Positions 27,753 to 36,039 of a stretch of 51,243 bases of DNA are shown in pieces. Location: NCBI GenBank assembly GCA_964444825.1, contig CAYUIS010000017.1:1-51243 (forward strand), given 5' to 3'. The notes beneath the pieces are model-generated. The model was not told where the DNA came from. It made no database searches and saw only the letters and a list, made by a program, of their open reading frames with translations. The first letter of the stretch is position 1. Each line of letters opens with the position of its first letter. The DNA is from CAYUIS01 sp964444825. Lineage in GTDB: Bacteria; Chloroflexota; Anaerolineae; B4-G1. The position numbers were made by a program, and so were the translations under genes.

Positions 27753-27774
27753 CCTTGTTCCACGAGGAACAAGG
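27753..27774 (+). promoter_or_regulatory. 5'-end hairpin in the rplS leader
   Basis: A 9-bp perfect inverted repeat, CCTTGTTCC (27753-27761) and GGAACAAGG (27766-27774), with loop ACGA. It lies between the promoter and the SD (27788-27792). It could protect the mRNA 5' end or serve as an L19-binding leader for autoregulation; the sequence alone does not decide. Confidence 0.6.
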
Positions 27775-27800
27775 AACAGAAGACTGTGAGGAATTTCAGG

Positions 27801-28154
27801 ATGAACTTGATCGAGTCACTCAATCGTCAACTGGAGCCCAATCCAGACATTCCCGAGTTGAATCCGGGCGACGCGGTGAAGGTGCACGCACGAATCATTG
27901 AGGGAGACAAAGAGCGCGTTCAGGTCTTTAGGGGAACCGTTATTCGTCTCCGTGGAAGTGGAGTGAATGCTAACTTTACTGTGCGGCGCATTGCTTCCCA
28001 CGGTATCGGTGTTGAGCGGACGTTTCTGTTGCACTCACCCCGTATCGAAAAGGTCGAAGTAACACGCCAGGCACGTGTTCGTCGGGCCAAGCTATATTAC
28101 CTGCGTGACCTGCGAGGGAAGCGTGCTCGCTTGAAGGAAAAGCGAACCCGATAG
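27801..28154 (+). CDS. rplS: 50S ribosomal protein L19
   Basis: A 117-residue protein with clear L19 features: the start MNLIESLN, the PGDAVKVHARIIEGDKERVQ block, FRGTVIRLRGSG, the long conserved RRIASHGIGVERTF, and a basic C terminus, RRAKLYYLRDLRGKRARLKEK. L19 sits at the 30S-50S interface. A GTG at 27786 is in frame, but GAGGA (27788-27792) is 8 bases from ATG 27801, which also gives the usual family length. The gene is alone between its own promoter and terminator, not in the rpsP-rimM-trmD-rplS operon of many bacteria. Confidence 0.97.
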   Translation: MNLIESLNRQLEPNPDIPELNPGDAVKVHARIIEGDKERVQVFRGTVIRLRGSGVNANFTVRRIASHGIGVERTFLLHSPRIEKVEVTRQARVRRAKLYYLRDLRGKRARLKEKRTR

Positions 28155-28188
28155 TATCGCTAGATCGATTCTTGAGCCAGCCCAAAGC

Positions 28189-28221
28189 GGGCGTAGGGCA
28201 CCCCTACGCCCCCTCTTTTTT
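28189..28221 (+). terminator. Intrinsic terminator of rplS
   Basis: A 10-bp perfect stem, GGGCGTAGGG (28189-28198) with CCCTACGCCC (28202-28211), has a 3-base loop. A TTTTTT run lies at 28216-28221 after a short CCTC. Confidence 0.88.
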
Positions 28222-28296
28222 GTCAGTTTGGCGTATTGGCGAATTCGCAAGCCGGTATCTCTTCTTGTACGTCGGTATTCCAGTTAGGAGACTAGG

Positions 28297-29034
28297 ATGT
28301 CTTGTCCCGTCGTCGGTATTACTGGTCGCACCGACCAATCTGCTCGCCCACCCAATATCCATGTCTTTTCCATCAGCCAAGCATACGTTCGGGCTGTAGA
28401 ATCGGGTGGAGGGGCCCCTATCGTCATTCCACCGCACCTGGAGGAGACGCAACTCCGGGCCATCTTTGAACGCCTGGACGCTCTTCTCCTCTCCGGTGGT
28501 GGAGATATCCATCCCAGGTTTTTCGACGAGGAGGATAGCGGGCTGCTGTGGTTCGTGGATGAGCAGCGTGATCGGACAGAGTTGATGCTGGCTCGATGGG
28601 CATTGGCGGAGGACCTACCTCTACTGGCGATCTGCCGGGGCTTACAGGTGCTCAACGTTGCCGCCGGAGGGACGCTGGTTCAGGACATCCCTACACAGAT
28701 TCCCGGTTCTCTCACCCACAGTTCGGTCGCCGGTCGCCCTACGGGCTTTGTCGCTCATACAGTCGCGGTCACTGGGGACAGCCGGCTAGCTTCGCTGGTT
28801 GGCGCCGGTGAGTTGGGTGTGAACAGCTCTCACCATCAGGCCGTCAAGGCCGTCGGGTCGGGGTTGGTCGTCACGGCTCGTGCTCCTGACGGCATCGTTG
28901 AAGGACTGGAACTGGCGGATCATCCTTTCTGCGTCGGCGTCCAGTGGCATCCCGAGGCTATGTTCGAAAGCTATCCCGTCATGGGACGTCTCTTTGAGGG
29001 GTTGGCCGAGGCAGCAAGCGCCAGAACTGGATAA
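28297..29034 (+). CDS. Class I glutamine amidotransferase-like hydrolase (peptidase C26, PuuD-like)
   Basis: A 245-residue enzyme of the gamma-glutamyl-gamma-aminobutyrate hydrolase family. It opens with VVGITGR, has LLLSGGGDIHP (about 63-73), the nucleophile Cys in AICRGLQVLN near residue 113, and the His-Glu pair in VQWHPE near 220. Family members cleave gamma-glutamyl amides such as gamma-glutamyl-GABA in putrescine breakdown, but no other puu genes are here, so the substrate is unknown. AGGAG at 28286-28290 supports the start. The stop TAA overlaps the ATG of the lipoprotein gene by one base (TAATG), giving translational coupling. Confidence 0.87.
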   Translation: MSCPVVGITGRTDQSARPPNIHVFSISQAYVRAVESGGGAPIVIPPHLEETQLRAIFERLDALLLSGGGDIHPRFFDEEDSGLLWFVDEQRDRTELMLARWALAEDLPLLAICRGLQVLNVAAGGTLVQDIPTQIPGSLTHSSVAGRPTGFVAHTVAVTGDSRLASLVGAGELGVNSSHHQAVKAVGSGLVVTARAPDGIVEGLELADHPFCVGVQWHPEAMFESYPVMGRLFEGLAEAASARTG

Positions 29035-31082
29035 TGTGCTCACGCTGCTTGCTCATCATCGTGCTTCTGGCGCTTGTTTTCGGAGCAGCGTGCACAGCGC
29101 TACCTACACCAACTCTCACATCCACCCTCACACCGCTGCCTACTCACACGCCCACGCCTACCCATACCGACTCTCCATCTTCTGTGCCTACGGCTACGGC
29201 CACGCCCATGCCCTCTCCCACGTCTTCTCCTACGCCTGATCCCACCCCTACCGATACGCCCGTTCCTACTGCCACGCCTGCGATATCCCCTACCGTTGAC
29301 ACTGGCAGCCTCACGCCGGATATTCTGTCCATCGACCCGCCGCCCCGTCCCTTTGGCGGTATAGTCGTGAACCCTGAACCGCCACGTCGGGTGCCCAATG
29401 CAGTCCGCTCCTTTTGGGTCGCTGAAGGGGCAAATGGCGGACACCGGGAGATCACGGCGCGTCTGCGGGTGCAGACTGAGCACGTCGCGATGTGGATAGA
29501 GGAAGGCGTCTGGCACGACGTGAGGATGTTGCAGGAAGCGGCGACTTTCTTTCAGGCCCAAATCTATTCTACGACGCGCACTGCCTTTGGTTCCGAATGG
29601 ACGCCCGGAGTGGATAATGATTCTCACATTCACATCCTGCACGCTACTGGCCTGGGTGAGGGTGTGCTGGGCTATACCTCCAGCGCCGACGAGCTTCCGC
29701 GTGCCCTCTATCCCATGTCCAACGAGGCCGAGTTGATCATTGTCCACGCTGATCTGGTTCCGGTGGGAAGTGCCGAGTACTATGGATTGTTGGCTCACCA
29801 GTTCCAGCGGCTCATCCAATGGTCTCAAGACCGAAACGAGGAGTCGTGGGTGAGGGGCGGACTGGCGGATCTGGCTGTTCGGAGGAACGGCCTTGGCACC
29901 GGGGCTCTGGAGCGGGATTACCTGGAGCAACCTGACACATCACTCACGGGCTGGCAGGCTGAACAAGACCCCCGTCAACGGGGAGCGGCCTATCTTTTCG
30001 CCGTCTATTTCTCTGACCGGTTTGGGGATGAGGGCACCCGGGCACTGGTGGCCCAGCCGCTGAACGGCTCCGCCGGATTCGACGCCGCCCTGACCGAGCT
30101 AGGGACCGATCTTTCTTTTGAGGATCTGTTTGCCGACTGGCTGGCGGCCAACTACCTCGACAGCGAGCCACTGGCCCACGGTCCCCACCATAGCTATACT
30201 ACACTCGACGTGGAACGCCCCTCACCGTCAGCAGTCTATGAACGCTTTCCGGTCACGGTGGAAGCAGCGGTCCAGCAATTCGGCGCGGACTATATCCTGC
30301 TCCGGGGCAATGCCGACCTCCATCTCCAATTCACGGGAACCATTACTACGCCTCTGTTGGATGTGATTCCCCATAGCGGGCGTGGCTTGTGGTGGTCGAA
30401 CTCTGCTGACGAGTCGCAGACCACGCTTGCACGGGCCTTTGACTTGACTGGCGTTGCCAATACGGACCCGATATCCCTGACATACTGGATTTGGTACGAG
30501 ATCGAATCGGGCTATGACTATGCCACCGTCGATGTCAGCACCGATGGTGGAGAGACGTGGGAGGTGCTGATCACCCCCTCCGGCACAGCCGGTGATCCTC
30601 ATCATAACAACCCAGGATGGGGGTACACAGGGCAGAGCGGTGAGCCACCCGGTTGGATTCAGGAAGCCGTGGATCTGTCACCCTACGCCGGGCGCCAGGT
30701 ACAGGTGCGTTTTGCGTATCTGACGGATGGAGCGATCACCGGCAGAGGTTTCCTGCTTGACGATATTGCCGTCCCAACGATCGGTTATGCCGACGATCTG
30801 GAACAGGGGGGAGGAGGGTGGGATCCCGCGGGCTTTGTGTACAGTGACGGCGCTGTATCCCAGCGTTATTTGGCGCTCCTTTTCGGCCTGGCGACGGAGG
30901 ATGGAGCAGAGGATGGAGTCGTGGTGAGACGTCTGCCGACGGAGGGCTCACTAGAGAGCAACTCTGTGGAGTGGACAGTGCCGTTGGGCAGTGAGGGCTG
31001 GCGAGAGGCGGTGATCACGCTCTCTGGACTGGCGCCCTTTACCACCATGCCGGCGCGCTACCAATTGGCGATTTCGGAATAG
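29034..31082 (+). CDS. Lipoprotein with degenerate metalloprotease-like domain and C-terminal beta-sandwich
   Basis: A 682-residue lipoprotein. The signal ends in LVFGAAC, giving lipidated C20. A Pro/Thr/Ser linker (21-90) follows. Residues ~120-400 resemble the peptidase domain of the immune-inhibitor-A/M6-like group seen in Chloroflexota secreted proteins, but the zinc motif HExxH reads HQFQR (255-259) and the later WVNEG-type glutamate block reads WVRGG. The catalytic Glu and two ligands are thus missing and peptidase activity is unlikely. Residues ~400-600 form a MAM-like or immune-inhibitor-type beta domain with LTYWIWYEIESGYDY and FLLDDIAV. It may bind a ligand at the cell surface. It is coupled to the amidotransferase-like gene. 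Confidence 0.75.
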   Translation: MCSRCLLIIVLLALVFGAACTALPTPTLTSTLTPLPTHTPTPTHTDSPSSVPTATATPMPSPTSSPTPDPTPTDTPVPTATPAISPTVDTGSLTPDILSIDPPPRPFGGIVVNPEPPRRVPNAVRSFWVAEGANGGHREITARLRVQTEHVAMWIEEGVWHDVRMLQEAATFFQAQIYSTTRTAFGSEWTPGVDNDSHIHILHATGLGEGVLGYTSSADELPRALYPMSNEAELIIVHADLVPVGSAEYYGLLAHQFQRLIQWSQDRNEESWVRGGLADLAVRRNGLGTGALERDYLEQPDTSLTGWQAEQDPRQRGAAYLFAVYFSDRFGDEGTRALVAQPLNGSAGFDAALTELGTDLSFEDLFADWLAANYLDSEPLAHGPHHSYTTLDVERPSPSAVYERFPVTVEAAVQQFGADYILLRGNADLHLQFTGTITTPLLDVIPHSGRGLWWSNSADESQTTLARAFDLTGVANTDPISLTYWIWYEIESGYDYATVDVSTDGGETWEVLITPSGTAGDPHHNNPGWGYTGQSGEPPGWIQEAVDLSPYAGRQVQVRFAYLTDGAITGRGFLLDDIAVPTIGYADDLEQGGGGWDPAGFVYSDGAVSQRYLALLFGLATEDGAEDGVVVRRLPTEGSLESNSVEWTVPLGSEGWREAVITLSGLAPFTTMPARYQLAISE

Positions 31083-31218
31083 GGAGGGTCCAATAGCCGC
31101 GGTGACAGGGAGTCAGCCAAGGCGCAGCTAGAAGCCTGGTCGAACAGGCGATCTGAGCAGAACAGGCTCAGTCAACTTCCAAGCAGTTGTTATCTGCCGC
31201 TATAGGGGTGAGCTGACT

Positions 31219-31252
31219 GCATAGCGCTGACCAATAGGCAGCGCCGCTATGC
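31219..31252 (-). terminator. Hairpin overlapping the end of the YtxH gene
   Basis: GCATAGCG (31219-31226) pairs with CGCTATGC (31245-31252), extended by CTG/CAG across a 3-base bulge. There is no T run on either side, so it is only a possible Rho-independent terminator or mRNA 3'-end hairpin for the minus-strand gene. Confidence 0.3.
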
Positions 31253-31498
31253 CTGAGGGTGCTTGGATGCTGGCTCTATGGTGACCGGCGTACCGCGTTT
31301 GAATGCCTCGAGCTGCGTTTCCAATTCAACACGACGGGCAGCGGCAGCTCTTTGTCCTTCCTCGATCAGACTTTCCACGCGTATGCGCACGTGCTCCTGT
31401 AGCTCCTGGCCTGAAGTGGGCGTCAACAGTATCGCAACCGCGGCTCCCAACATTGCGCCAGATAGCAGCCCAATCAGGAAACTGAATGTTCTCCGCAT
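31247..31498 (-). CDS. YtxH domain small membrane protein
   Basis: An 83-residue protein with the YtxH layout: a short basic start, a Gly/Ala-rich membrane segment (about 6-26, FLIGLLSGAMLGAAVAILL) followed at once by TPTSGQELQEHVR, then an amphipathic Lys/Arg/Glu helix likely to form a coiled coil. YtxH-like proteins in Bacillus are general-stress products of unknown action. A strong GGGAGG SD lies just before ATG 31498. It stands alone, divergent from the SCP2 gene. Confidence 0.75.
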   Translation of the reverse strand: MRRTFSFLIGLLSGAMLGAAVAILLTPTSGQELQEHVRIRVESLIEEGQRAAAARRVELETQLEAFKRGTPVTIEPASKHPQA

Positions 31499-31668
31499 CT
31501 ATCTTGCCTCCCTTGAGAGATCAACGAGGATCCGATGTAGAAGCATTATACAATACGTTCTCTCACCGGCCAAGTTGCGCCCTGATAGTTGATTGCTCGT
31601 TCATCCGTTTCCGTAGGGATACAGGTGAATGATAGCTGCCCAGCGTTCGTCCAATTCCAATTGGTTGA

Positions 31669-31697
31669 TTGACAGGGGGAAACAAGCAGACTATAAT
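31669..31697 (+). promoter_or_regulatory. Perfect consensus sigma-70 promoter for the SCP2 gene
   Basis: TTGACA (31669-31674), exactly 17 bp, then TATAAT (31692-31697): twelve of twelve consensus bases at optimal spacing. The start is near 31704, about 25 bases before ATG 31729. Confidence 0.88.
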
Positions 31698-31728
31698 GAG
31701 TGCAAATCACATCCAGGAGGACAAGGCG

Positions 31729-32049
31729 ATGGCATATTCAACTGCACAAGAGGCGCTGGAGGGCATCAGCAGTGCGGATCCGGCAAGGTATGCGGGGATC
31801 GAAGCCGTTCTGCTATTCGATCTGACCGGGGACGGAGGTGGCAAGTGGACGTTGGCCCTCTCCGGCGAGGGAGCAAAGCTTGAAGAGGGGGAAACGGCTA
31901 CGCCGGCTATGGCCCTCTCTATGAGTAGCTCGGATTTCGTTTCGATGTGCAACGGCGATCTTAACGCGATGGCTGCATTTATGCAGGGCAAGATCAAGGT
32001 CACCGGCGACATGTCGCTCGCGATGCGACTTCAGAACATCCTGGCATAG
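31729..32049 (+). CDS. Stand-alone SCP2 sterol-carrier protein
   Basis: A 106-residue single-domain SCP2 protein, the free form of the domain that ends both fusions at 206-5149. It has the central block TPAMALSMSSSDFVSMCNGD and the closing MQGKIKVTGDMSLAMRL. SCP2 domains form a hydrophobic tunnel for acyl-CoA, fatty acids or sterols. An upstream in-frame TTG lies in the -35 box itself and an ATG at 31696 in the -10 box, so the true start is ATG 31729 with AGGAGG at 31715-31720. The ideal promoter implies strong, unregulated expression, as for a bulk lipid carrier. A hairpin follows at 32068-32098. Confidence 0.88.
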   Translation: MAYSTAQEALEGISSADPARYAGIEAVLLFDLTGDGGGKWTLALSGEGAKLEEGETATPAMALSMSSSDFVSMCNGDLNAMAAFMQGKIKVTGDMSLAMRLQNILA

Positions 32050-32067
32050 TTTGACCGGGTGGGAAAA

Positions 32068-32098
32068 CACAAACCGCTCCGTCAGGGGGCGGTTTGTG
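32068..32098 (+). terminator. Possible terminator after the SCP2 gene
   Basis: A perfect 10-bp stem, CACAAACCGC (32068-32077) with GCGGTTTGTG (32089-32098), has an 11-base loop. No proper T run follows, so it would be a weak intrinsic terminator. Confidence 0.45.
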
Positions 32099-32249
32099 CA
32101 TTGTTCTGGCTTTCGTAGACTTTGCCCTCTGTTGGTTGGGTGCAACTTTCGCCCTGGGATCTCGTATGGAATGTTGAATGGGCTCATGATCTTACGATGG
32201 CTTGCGCGTTGCTGGAATAACCACCAACAGGGGAAACGAGGAGATCTAG

Positions 32250-32453
32250 ATGAATGATAGACCTGGTTGTTTGTCCGGCCTGCTCAAACTGGCGTTTCTG
32301 AATTGGATCTTTGATTGGCTGCAAGAGCGGTTTGGCTTTGGGAGAGGGGTGTCTTGCACCGGCTGTGGATGTGGGGTCATCCTGCTGATCATTTTCTTGG
32401 TGCTGTCCTGCTCCGTCATCACTGGCACAGACTGGTTCCAGCTCGGGTTCTGA
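32250..32453 (+). CDS. Small single-pass membrane protein, unknown
   Basis: I do not recognise this 67-residue protein. It has an N-terminal amphipathic part (LLKLAFLNWIFDWLQERFGF), a Cys-rich patch CTGCGCG (about 36-42), and one hydrophobic segment (about 43-57, VILLIIFLVLSCSVI) near the C terminus. ACGAGGAG at 32236-32243 lies 6 bases before ATG 32250, which is the main support for it being a gene. Confidence 0.55.
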   Translation: MNDRPGCLSGLLKLAFLNWIFDWLQERFGFGRGVSCTGCGCGVILLIIFLVLSCSVITGTDWFQLGF

Positions 32454-32540
32454 GGACCCGCCCAGCAACAGGACTAGAAAATCGTAGGTCGAACTTGAGC
32501 CGCGGTGGAGGCGAGAGTCACCACCACGGTCATAGTGGCC

Positions 32541-34136
32541 CTATTGGGTCTCCGCAGCCACCGGCACGGTGAACGCAAAGGTCGAGCCTTGTCCAGGCTT
32601 GCTTTGCACCATGACCTCCCCTCCCTGAAGCTCCACCAGGTGCTTGACGATGCACAGTCCTAGCCCGGTCCCAAACATCTTTTGTACGGTTGGGTTCTCG
32701 GAGCGGAAGAACCTGGTGAATAATCTCGCTTGATCCTCTGGAGAGAGGCCGATACCGGTATCAGATACGGCGCAGTAGACGTACCCCTGTTGATGCCAGG
32801 CCCGTACTCGGATCTTGCCACCTTGTGGCGTATACTTGTATGCGTTGCTCACCAGGTTGAACAGGATCTGGGTCAGCCGAGCTTTGTCGGCCTGGACGGA
32901 GGGCAGACTATCTGGCAATTGCACCATCAGTTGCTGCGACCGGGCCTCGATCTGCCCTCTTGTGGCCCGCAATGTTTCCTTTAACACATCAACCAGACTG
33001 ATTGCCTTCAGCTCCAGTGGCATGTGCCCCGTTTCGATCTGAGAGATGTCCTGCAGATCAGAGACGAGGAGCTGCATACGCACTGCGTTGCCGCGCATAG
33101 CGCGGACCAATTGCTCCTGCTTGGGGGTCAGTGGCTCGGCCATACCCTTTAGCAGCATGTCGGCGTAGCCTCGGACGGACGTGATTGGCGTACCTAGTTC
33201 GTGAGCTATGGTGGAGACGAGATCCGGATCGGTCTGGGTGGCCTCCTGTGTCCTGTTCTGTGTCCCGTTGGGGAGGGGCGATTTTGAGACGGTGATGGCG
33301 GCATAGTCAGCAAGGGCCAGCAGCAGCCGCCGTTCGTTCATTGAGAAGGGCTGGTCATGGCCCCGGTTGTTCGCGCATAGTACACCGATTAGCCGATCGC
33401 CTGATCTGAGGGGAGCGGAGAGGGCGGCCCCTGTGATTGTCAACTCTCCTGTGCGGGCCACATTGGTTGCCATCTCTTCCATGTTGTGGCGGGCAGAATG
33501 GGGCATCTTTCCAGGCTCGCGCTGGCGGTAGAGCACTGGCTCTAGTTGACCACTTTTTTCGTCCACCAGCATCAGCACTGCTTCCTCCGCTCCGGTAACG
33601 GAGAAGGCTGCATCCAGAATCTCCTCCAGCACGTTTTCCTTGGGGAGACCGGATGTGATCGAATTTCCTGCTTTGTACAGGATATCCATCTCGTGCACCC
33701 TGAGGCGCAGTTGGTGATTGACTGTGGAGAGATGCTGGGTGAGGGTCTCCTTCTCCCGCACCAAGCGAGCCTCGCTGAGGGACCGTTCGACGGCGCTGTA
33801 CAACTGGTCTGCGGTGAACGGTTTGCTCATATAGTCCTTGACGCCCTTGCGGAACAGCTCTACGGCGATGGCCTCTGAGCCATGAGAGGTGATCATTATG
33901 ATGGGGATATTGACCTGTCGGGCCTGTAGGGCGTCTACTACCTCAAAGCCCGTGAGGCGGGGCATCTCCACGTCAAGCAGGATCAGGTCTGGTGATTCCC
34001 TCATGGCCATCTCCAGCCCTTGGGCCCCATCCTTGGCCTCCAGGACAACTAGCCCTTCCCATTTTGCCAGGGCATCTGTGATAAAGTCCCGGATAGCCGA
34101 GCTGTCGTCTATCACCAGGATATGTATCTCTCTCAT
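32541..34136 (-). CDS. Soluble hybrid sensor kinase: REC - GAF - HisKA - HATPase
   Basis: A 531-residue two-component protein with the receiver first. REC (1-~122) has phospho-acceptor D55 in LILLDVEMP and K105 in SKPF. A helical linker leads to a GAF domain (~155-285). HisKA carries H312 in STIAHELGTP, and the HATPase has NLVSNAYKYTPQGG, DTGIG and GTGLGLCIVKHL. There is no membrane segment or signal peptide, so it senses a cytosolic cue or works as a relay: the input REC is phosphorylated by another kinase and may control this kinase's output. AGGGAGA precedes ATG 34136. It has the same plan as the kinase at 36040-37473, with PAS replaced by GAF. Confidence 0.9.
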   Translation of the reverse strand: MREIHILVIDDSSAIRDFITDALAKWEGLVVLEAKDGAQGLEMAMRESPDLILLDVEMPRLTGFEVVDALQARQVNIPIIMITSHGSEAIAVELFRKGVKDYMSKPFTADQLYSAVERSLSEARLVREKETLTQHLSTVNHQLRLRVHEMDILYKAGNSITSGLPKENVLEEILDAAFSVTGAEEAVLMLVDEKSGQLEPVLYRQREPGKMPHSARHNMEEMATNVARTGELTITGAALSAPLRSGDRLIGVLCANNRGHDQPFSMNERRLLLALADYAAITVSKSPLPNGTQNRTQEATQTDPDLVSTIAHELGTPITSVRGYADMLLKGMAEPLTPKQEQLVRAMRGNAVRMQLLVSDLQDISQIETGHMPLELKAISLVDVLKETLRATRGQIEARSQQLMVQLPDSLPSVQADKARLTQILFNLVSNAYKYTPQGGKIRVRAWHQQGYVYCAVSDTGIGLSPEDQARLFTRFFRSENPTVQKMFGTGLGLCIVKHLVELQGGEVMVQSKPGQGSTFAFTVPVAAETQ

Positions 34137-34339
34137 CTGGTTCTCCCTACAGGCACCTTGCCCTGGAGCAACAAAAGGAGGCGCGGAAAGCTAATGTTCA
34201 CGCCAGTTCACGGTGCTTTCTGCATTCCCCCCTCTCGCGCAGCCATTATACCCGATTTGGCCGTGCTTGTACAACTTGGGATAGTTGCGTCTGAACGACA
34301 ACTGGACCAACATGATCAGCCGTCTGGCGTGGCAGGGTA

Positions 34340-34368
34340 TTGACCTCCCGGTGAGATCAGGTTATAGT
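34340..34368 (+). promoter_or_regulatory. Promoter of the xylulokinase-like gene, start at or next to the ATG
   Basis: TTGACC (34340-34345), a 17-bp spacer and TATAGT (34363-34368). Transcription should begin 7-8 bases later, at 34375-34376, and ATG is 34376-34378. Confidence 0.75.
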
Positions 34369-34375
34369 TGTGACT

Positions 34376-35902
34376 ATGACCACGGCGCTACTGGGCATCG
34401 ACCTCGGCACCTCGTCAGTCAAGGTGATCTTGACCACAGAGACCGGCTGCATTCTGGGTCGGGGTAGTGCCGAGTACCCGATACATTATCCACGGCCTGA
34501 CTGGGCAGAACAGGATCCTGATGATTGGTGGCGTGCTACCATTGCGGCGGTGCGTCAAACGCTGGACTCTATCAAGTATCCATCTGCCCCCATATCAGTT
34601 GTTGGCCTTGCTGGGCAGATGCACGGCACGGTGCTCCTGGGAGAGGGAGGCGAACTCCTGTCGCCTGCCATTATCTGGCCTGACCGCCGTAGCAGCCTTC
34701 AGGTGGAAGAGATCACCGATTTGATCGGGGCTGAACGGTTGATCGAGTTGACTGGCAGCCCCATTGCCACCGGATTTCAGGCCGCCACCGTTCGCTGGAT
34801 ACAGCAAAACCGGCCCGATCTATGGCGGCGGACGCGCGCCATCGTGCTGCCAAAGGACTATGTCCGTTACCGTCTCGCCGGCCAAGTCCATACTGATCCC
34901 AGTGATGGATCTGGTACCTTGCTGCTTGACGTACACCGGCGCGTATGGTCGCCTCAAATCCTGACGGCGCTTGGCATAGACGAGGCTCACCTTCCCCATG
35001 TGCAGCCTTCGACTGCCGTAGCTGGCCAGATCACTCGGCGGGCTGCCGAGGTACTAGGTCTGCAGGCCGGAACTCTTGTGGTGACCGGGGCTGCCGACAC
35101 GGCTAGTAGCGCCCTGGGTGCTGGTATCGTCAGCGCTCAGACCCTCCTTTTGACCATCAGTACGGGCGGACAGATCATTCTACCCGCACCCAAAGCCCTG
35201 ACTGATCGGGCAGGCCGCATCCACACCTTCTGTGGCGCGTTGATGCCCGAACCAACGCGGGCTGGTTGGTACCACATGGCTGCCATTCTGTCCGCTGGCA
35301 TGTGCTTGCGCTGGCTCCGCGATCAGGTTTTTGGCCTGTCAGGCTCGTCAGGAAGGACGGACTACGATCAAATGGTTGCCTGGGCAGAGTCCGCGCCACC
35401 TGGCGCGGATGGCTTGCTGTTCCTGCCTTACCTGGCGGGCGAGCGCACACCGCACATGGACCCTTATGCTCGGGGCATCCTTCTAGGACTCAGAGCCAGT
35501 CACGGTCGAGCGGAACTGGTGCGTGCAGTATTGGAAGGGGTCACGCTGGCCTGTTATGATGCCTACCAGGTTCTAGCGGAGCTGGGGGCACACCCAGATC
35601 GGATCATCATGGCCGGGGGCGGAGCGCGCAGTCAGCTCTGGCAGCAGATTGTGGCTGACGTGTTTAACCTGCCTGTGCAGCGGCTGGAGCAAGATGATCA
35701 GTCTGCCTGGGGTGCTGTTCTGCTGGCCGGAGGGGGCATTGGTCTGTTTGACCCCCAGTCCACCGCTCAAGCGTGGGCCAGGTATGGCCCACCCATTGAG
35801 CCGGATGGTCAACGCCATGCTCTTTACCAGACCTTGATGCCTCTGTTTCGTGACGCGTACCAGCGCCATCGGAAGCATTTCCGCCGCTTGCGAGATCTGT
35901 AG
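34376..35902 (+). CDS. xylB: FGGY-family carbohydrate kinase, xylulokinase-like
   Basis: A 508-residue FGGY kinase. It has the N-terminal phosphate loop GIDLGTSSVK, GLAGQMHG (typical of xylulokinases), the catalytic Asp in GAADTASSALGAG near residue 240, and the C-terminal nucleotide block MAGGGARSQLW. It should phosphorylate D-xylulose or a related ketose with ATP. No xylose isomerase or transporter is next to it, so the sugar is not certain. GTG 34370 is an alternative start, but the promoter -10 ends at 34368, so GTG would lie upstream of the transcript. ATG 34376 fits a leaderless mRNA, and no SD is present. It is divergent from one hybrid kinase and followed by another. Confidence 0.85.
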   Translation: MTTALLGIDLGTSSVKVILTTETGCILGRGSAEYPIHYPRPDWAEQDPDDWWRATIAAVRQTLDSIKYPSAPISVVGLAGQMHGTVLLGEGGELLSPAIIWPDRRSSLQVEEITDLIGAERLIELTGSPIATGFQAATVRWIQQNRPDLWRRTRAIVLPKDYVRYRLAGQVHTDPSDGSGTLLLDVHRRVWSPQILTALGIDEAHLPHVQPSTAVAGQITRRAAEVLGLQAGTLVVTGAADTASSALGAGIVSAQTLLLTISTGGQIILPAPKALTDRAGRIHTFCGALMPEPTRAGWYHMAAILSAGMCLRWLRDQVFGLSGSSGRTDYDQMVAWAESAPPGADGLLFLPYLAGERTPHMDPYARGILLGLRASHGRAELVRAVLEGVTLACYDAYQVLAELGAHPDRIIMAGGGARSQLWQQIVADVFNLPVQRLEQDDQSAWGAVLLAGGGIGLFDPQSTAQAWARYGPPIEPDGQRHALYQTLMPLFRDAYQRHRKHFRRLRDL

Positions 35903-36039
35903 GTGACAGGAGTTTAGAAACCATACCGTAACACAAATGAAATCCAGCAGACGCAAGTTTTGGATTAAACTGTATAAGGTGACATTCGCCGTCTGTGGGT
36001 CGTGTTTGTCGATATGGATTGGCATTGAGGGAGAGTGGA

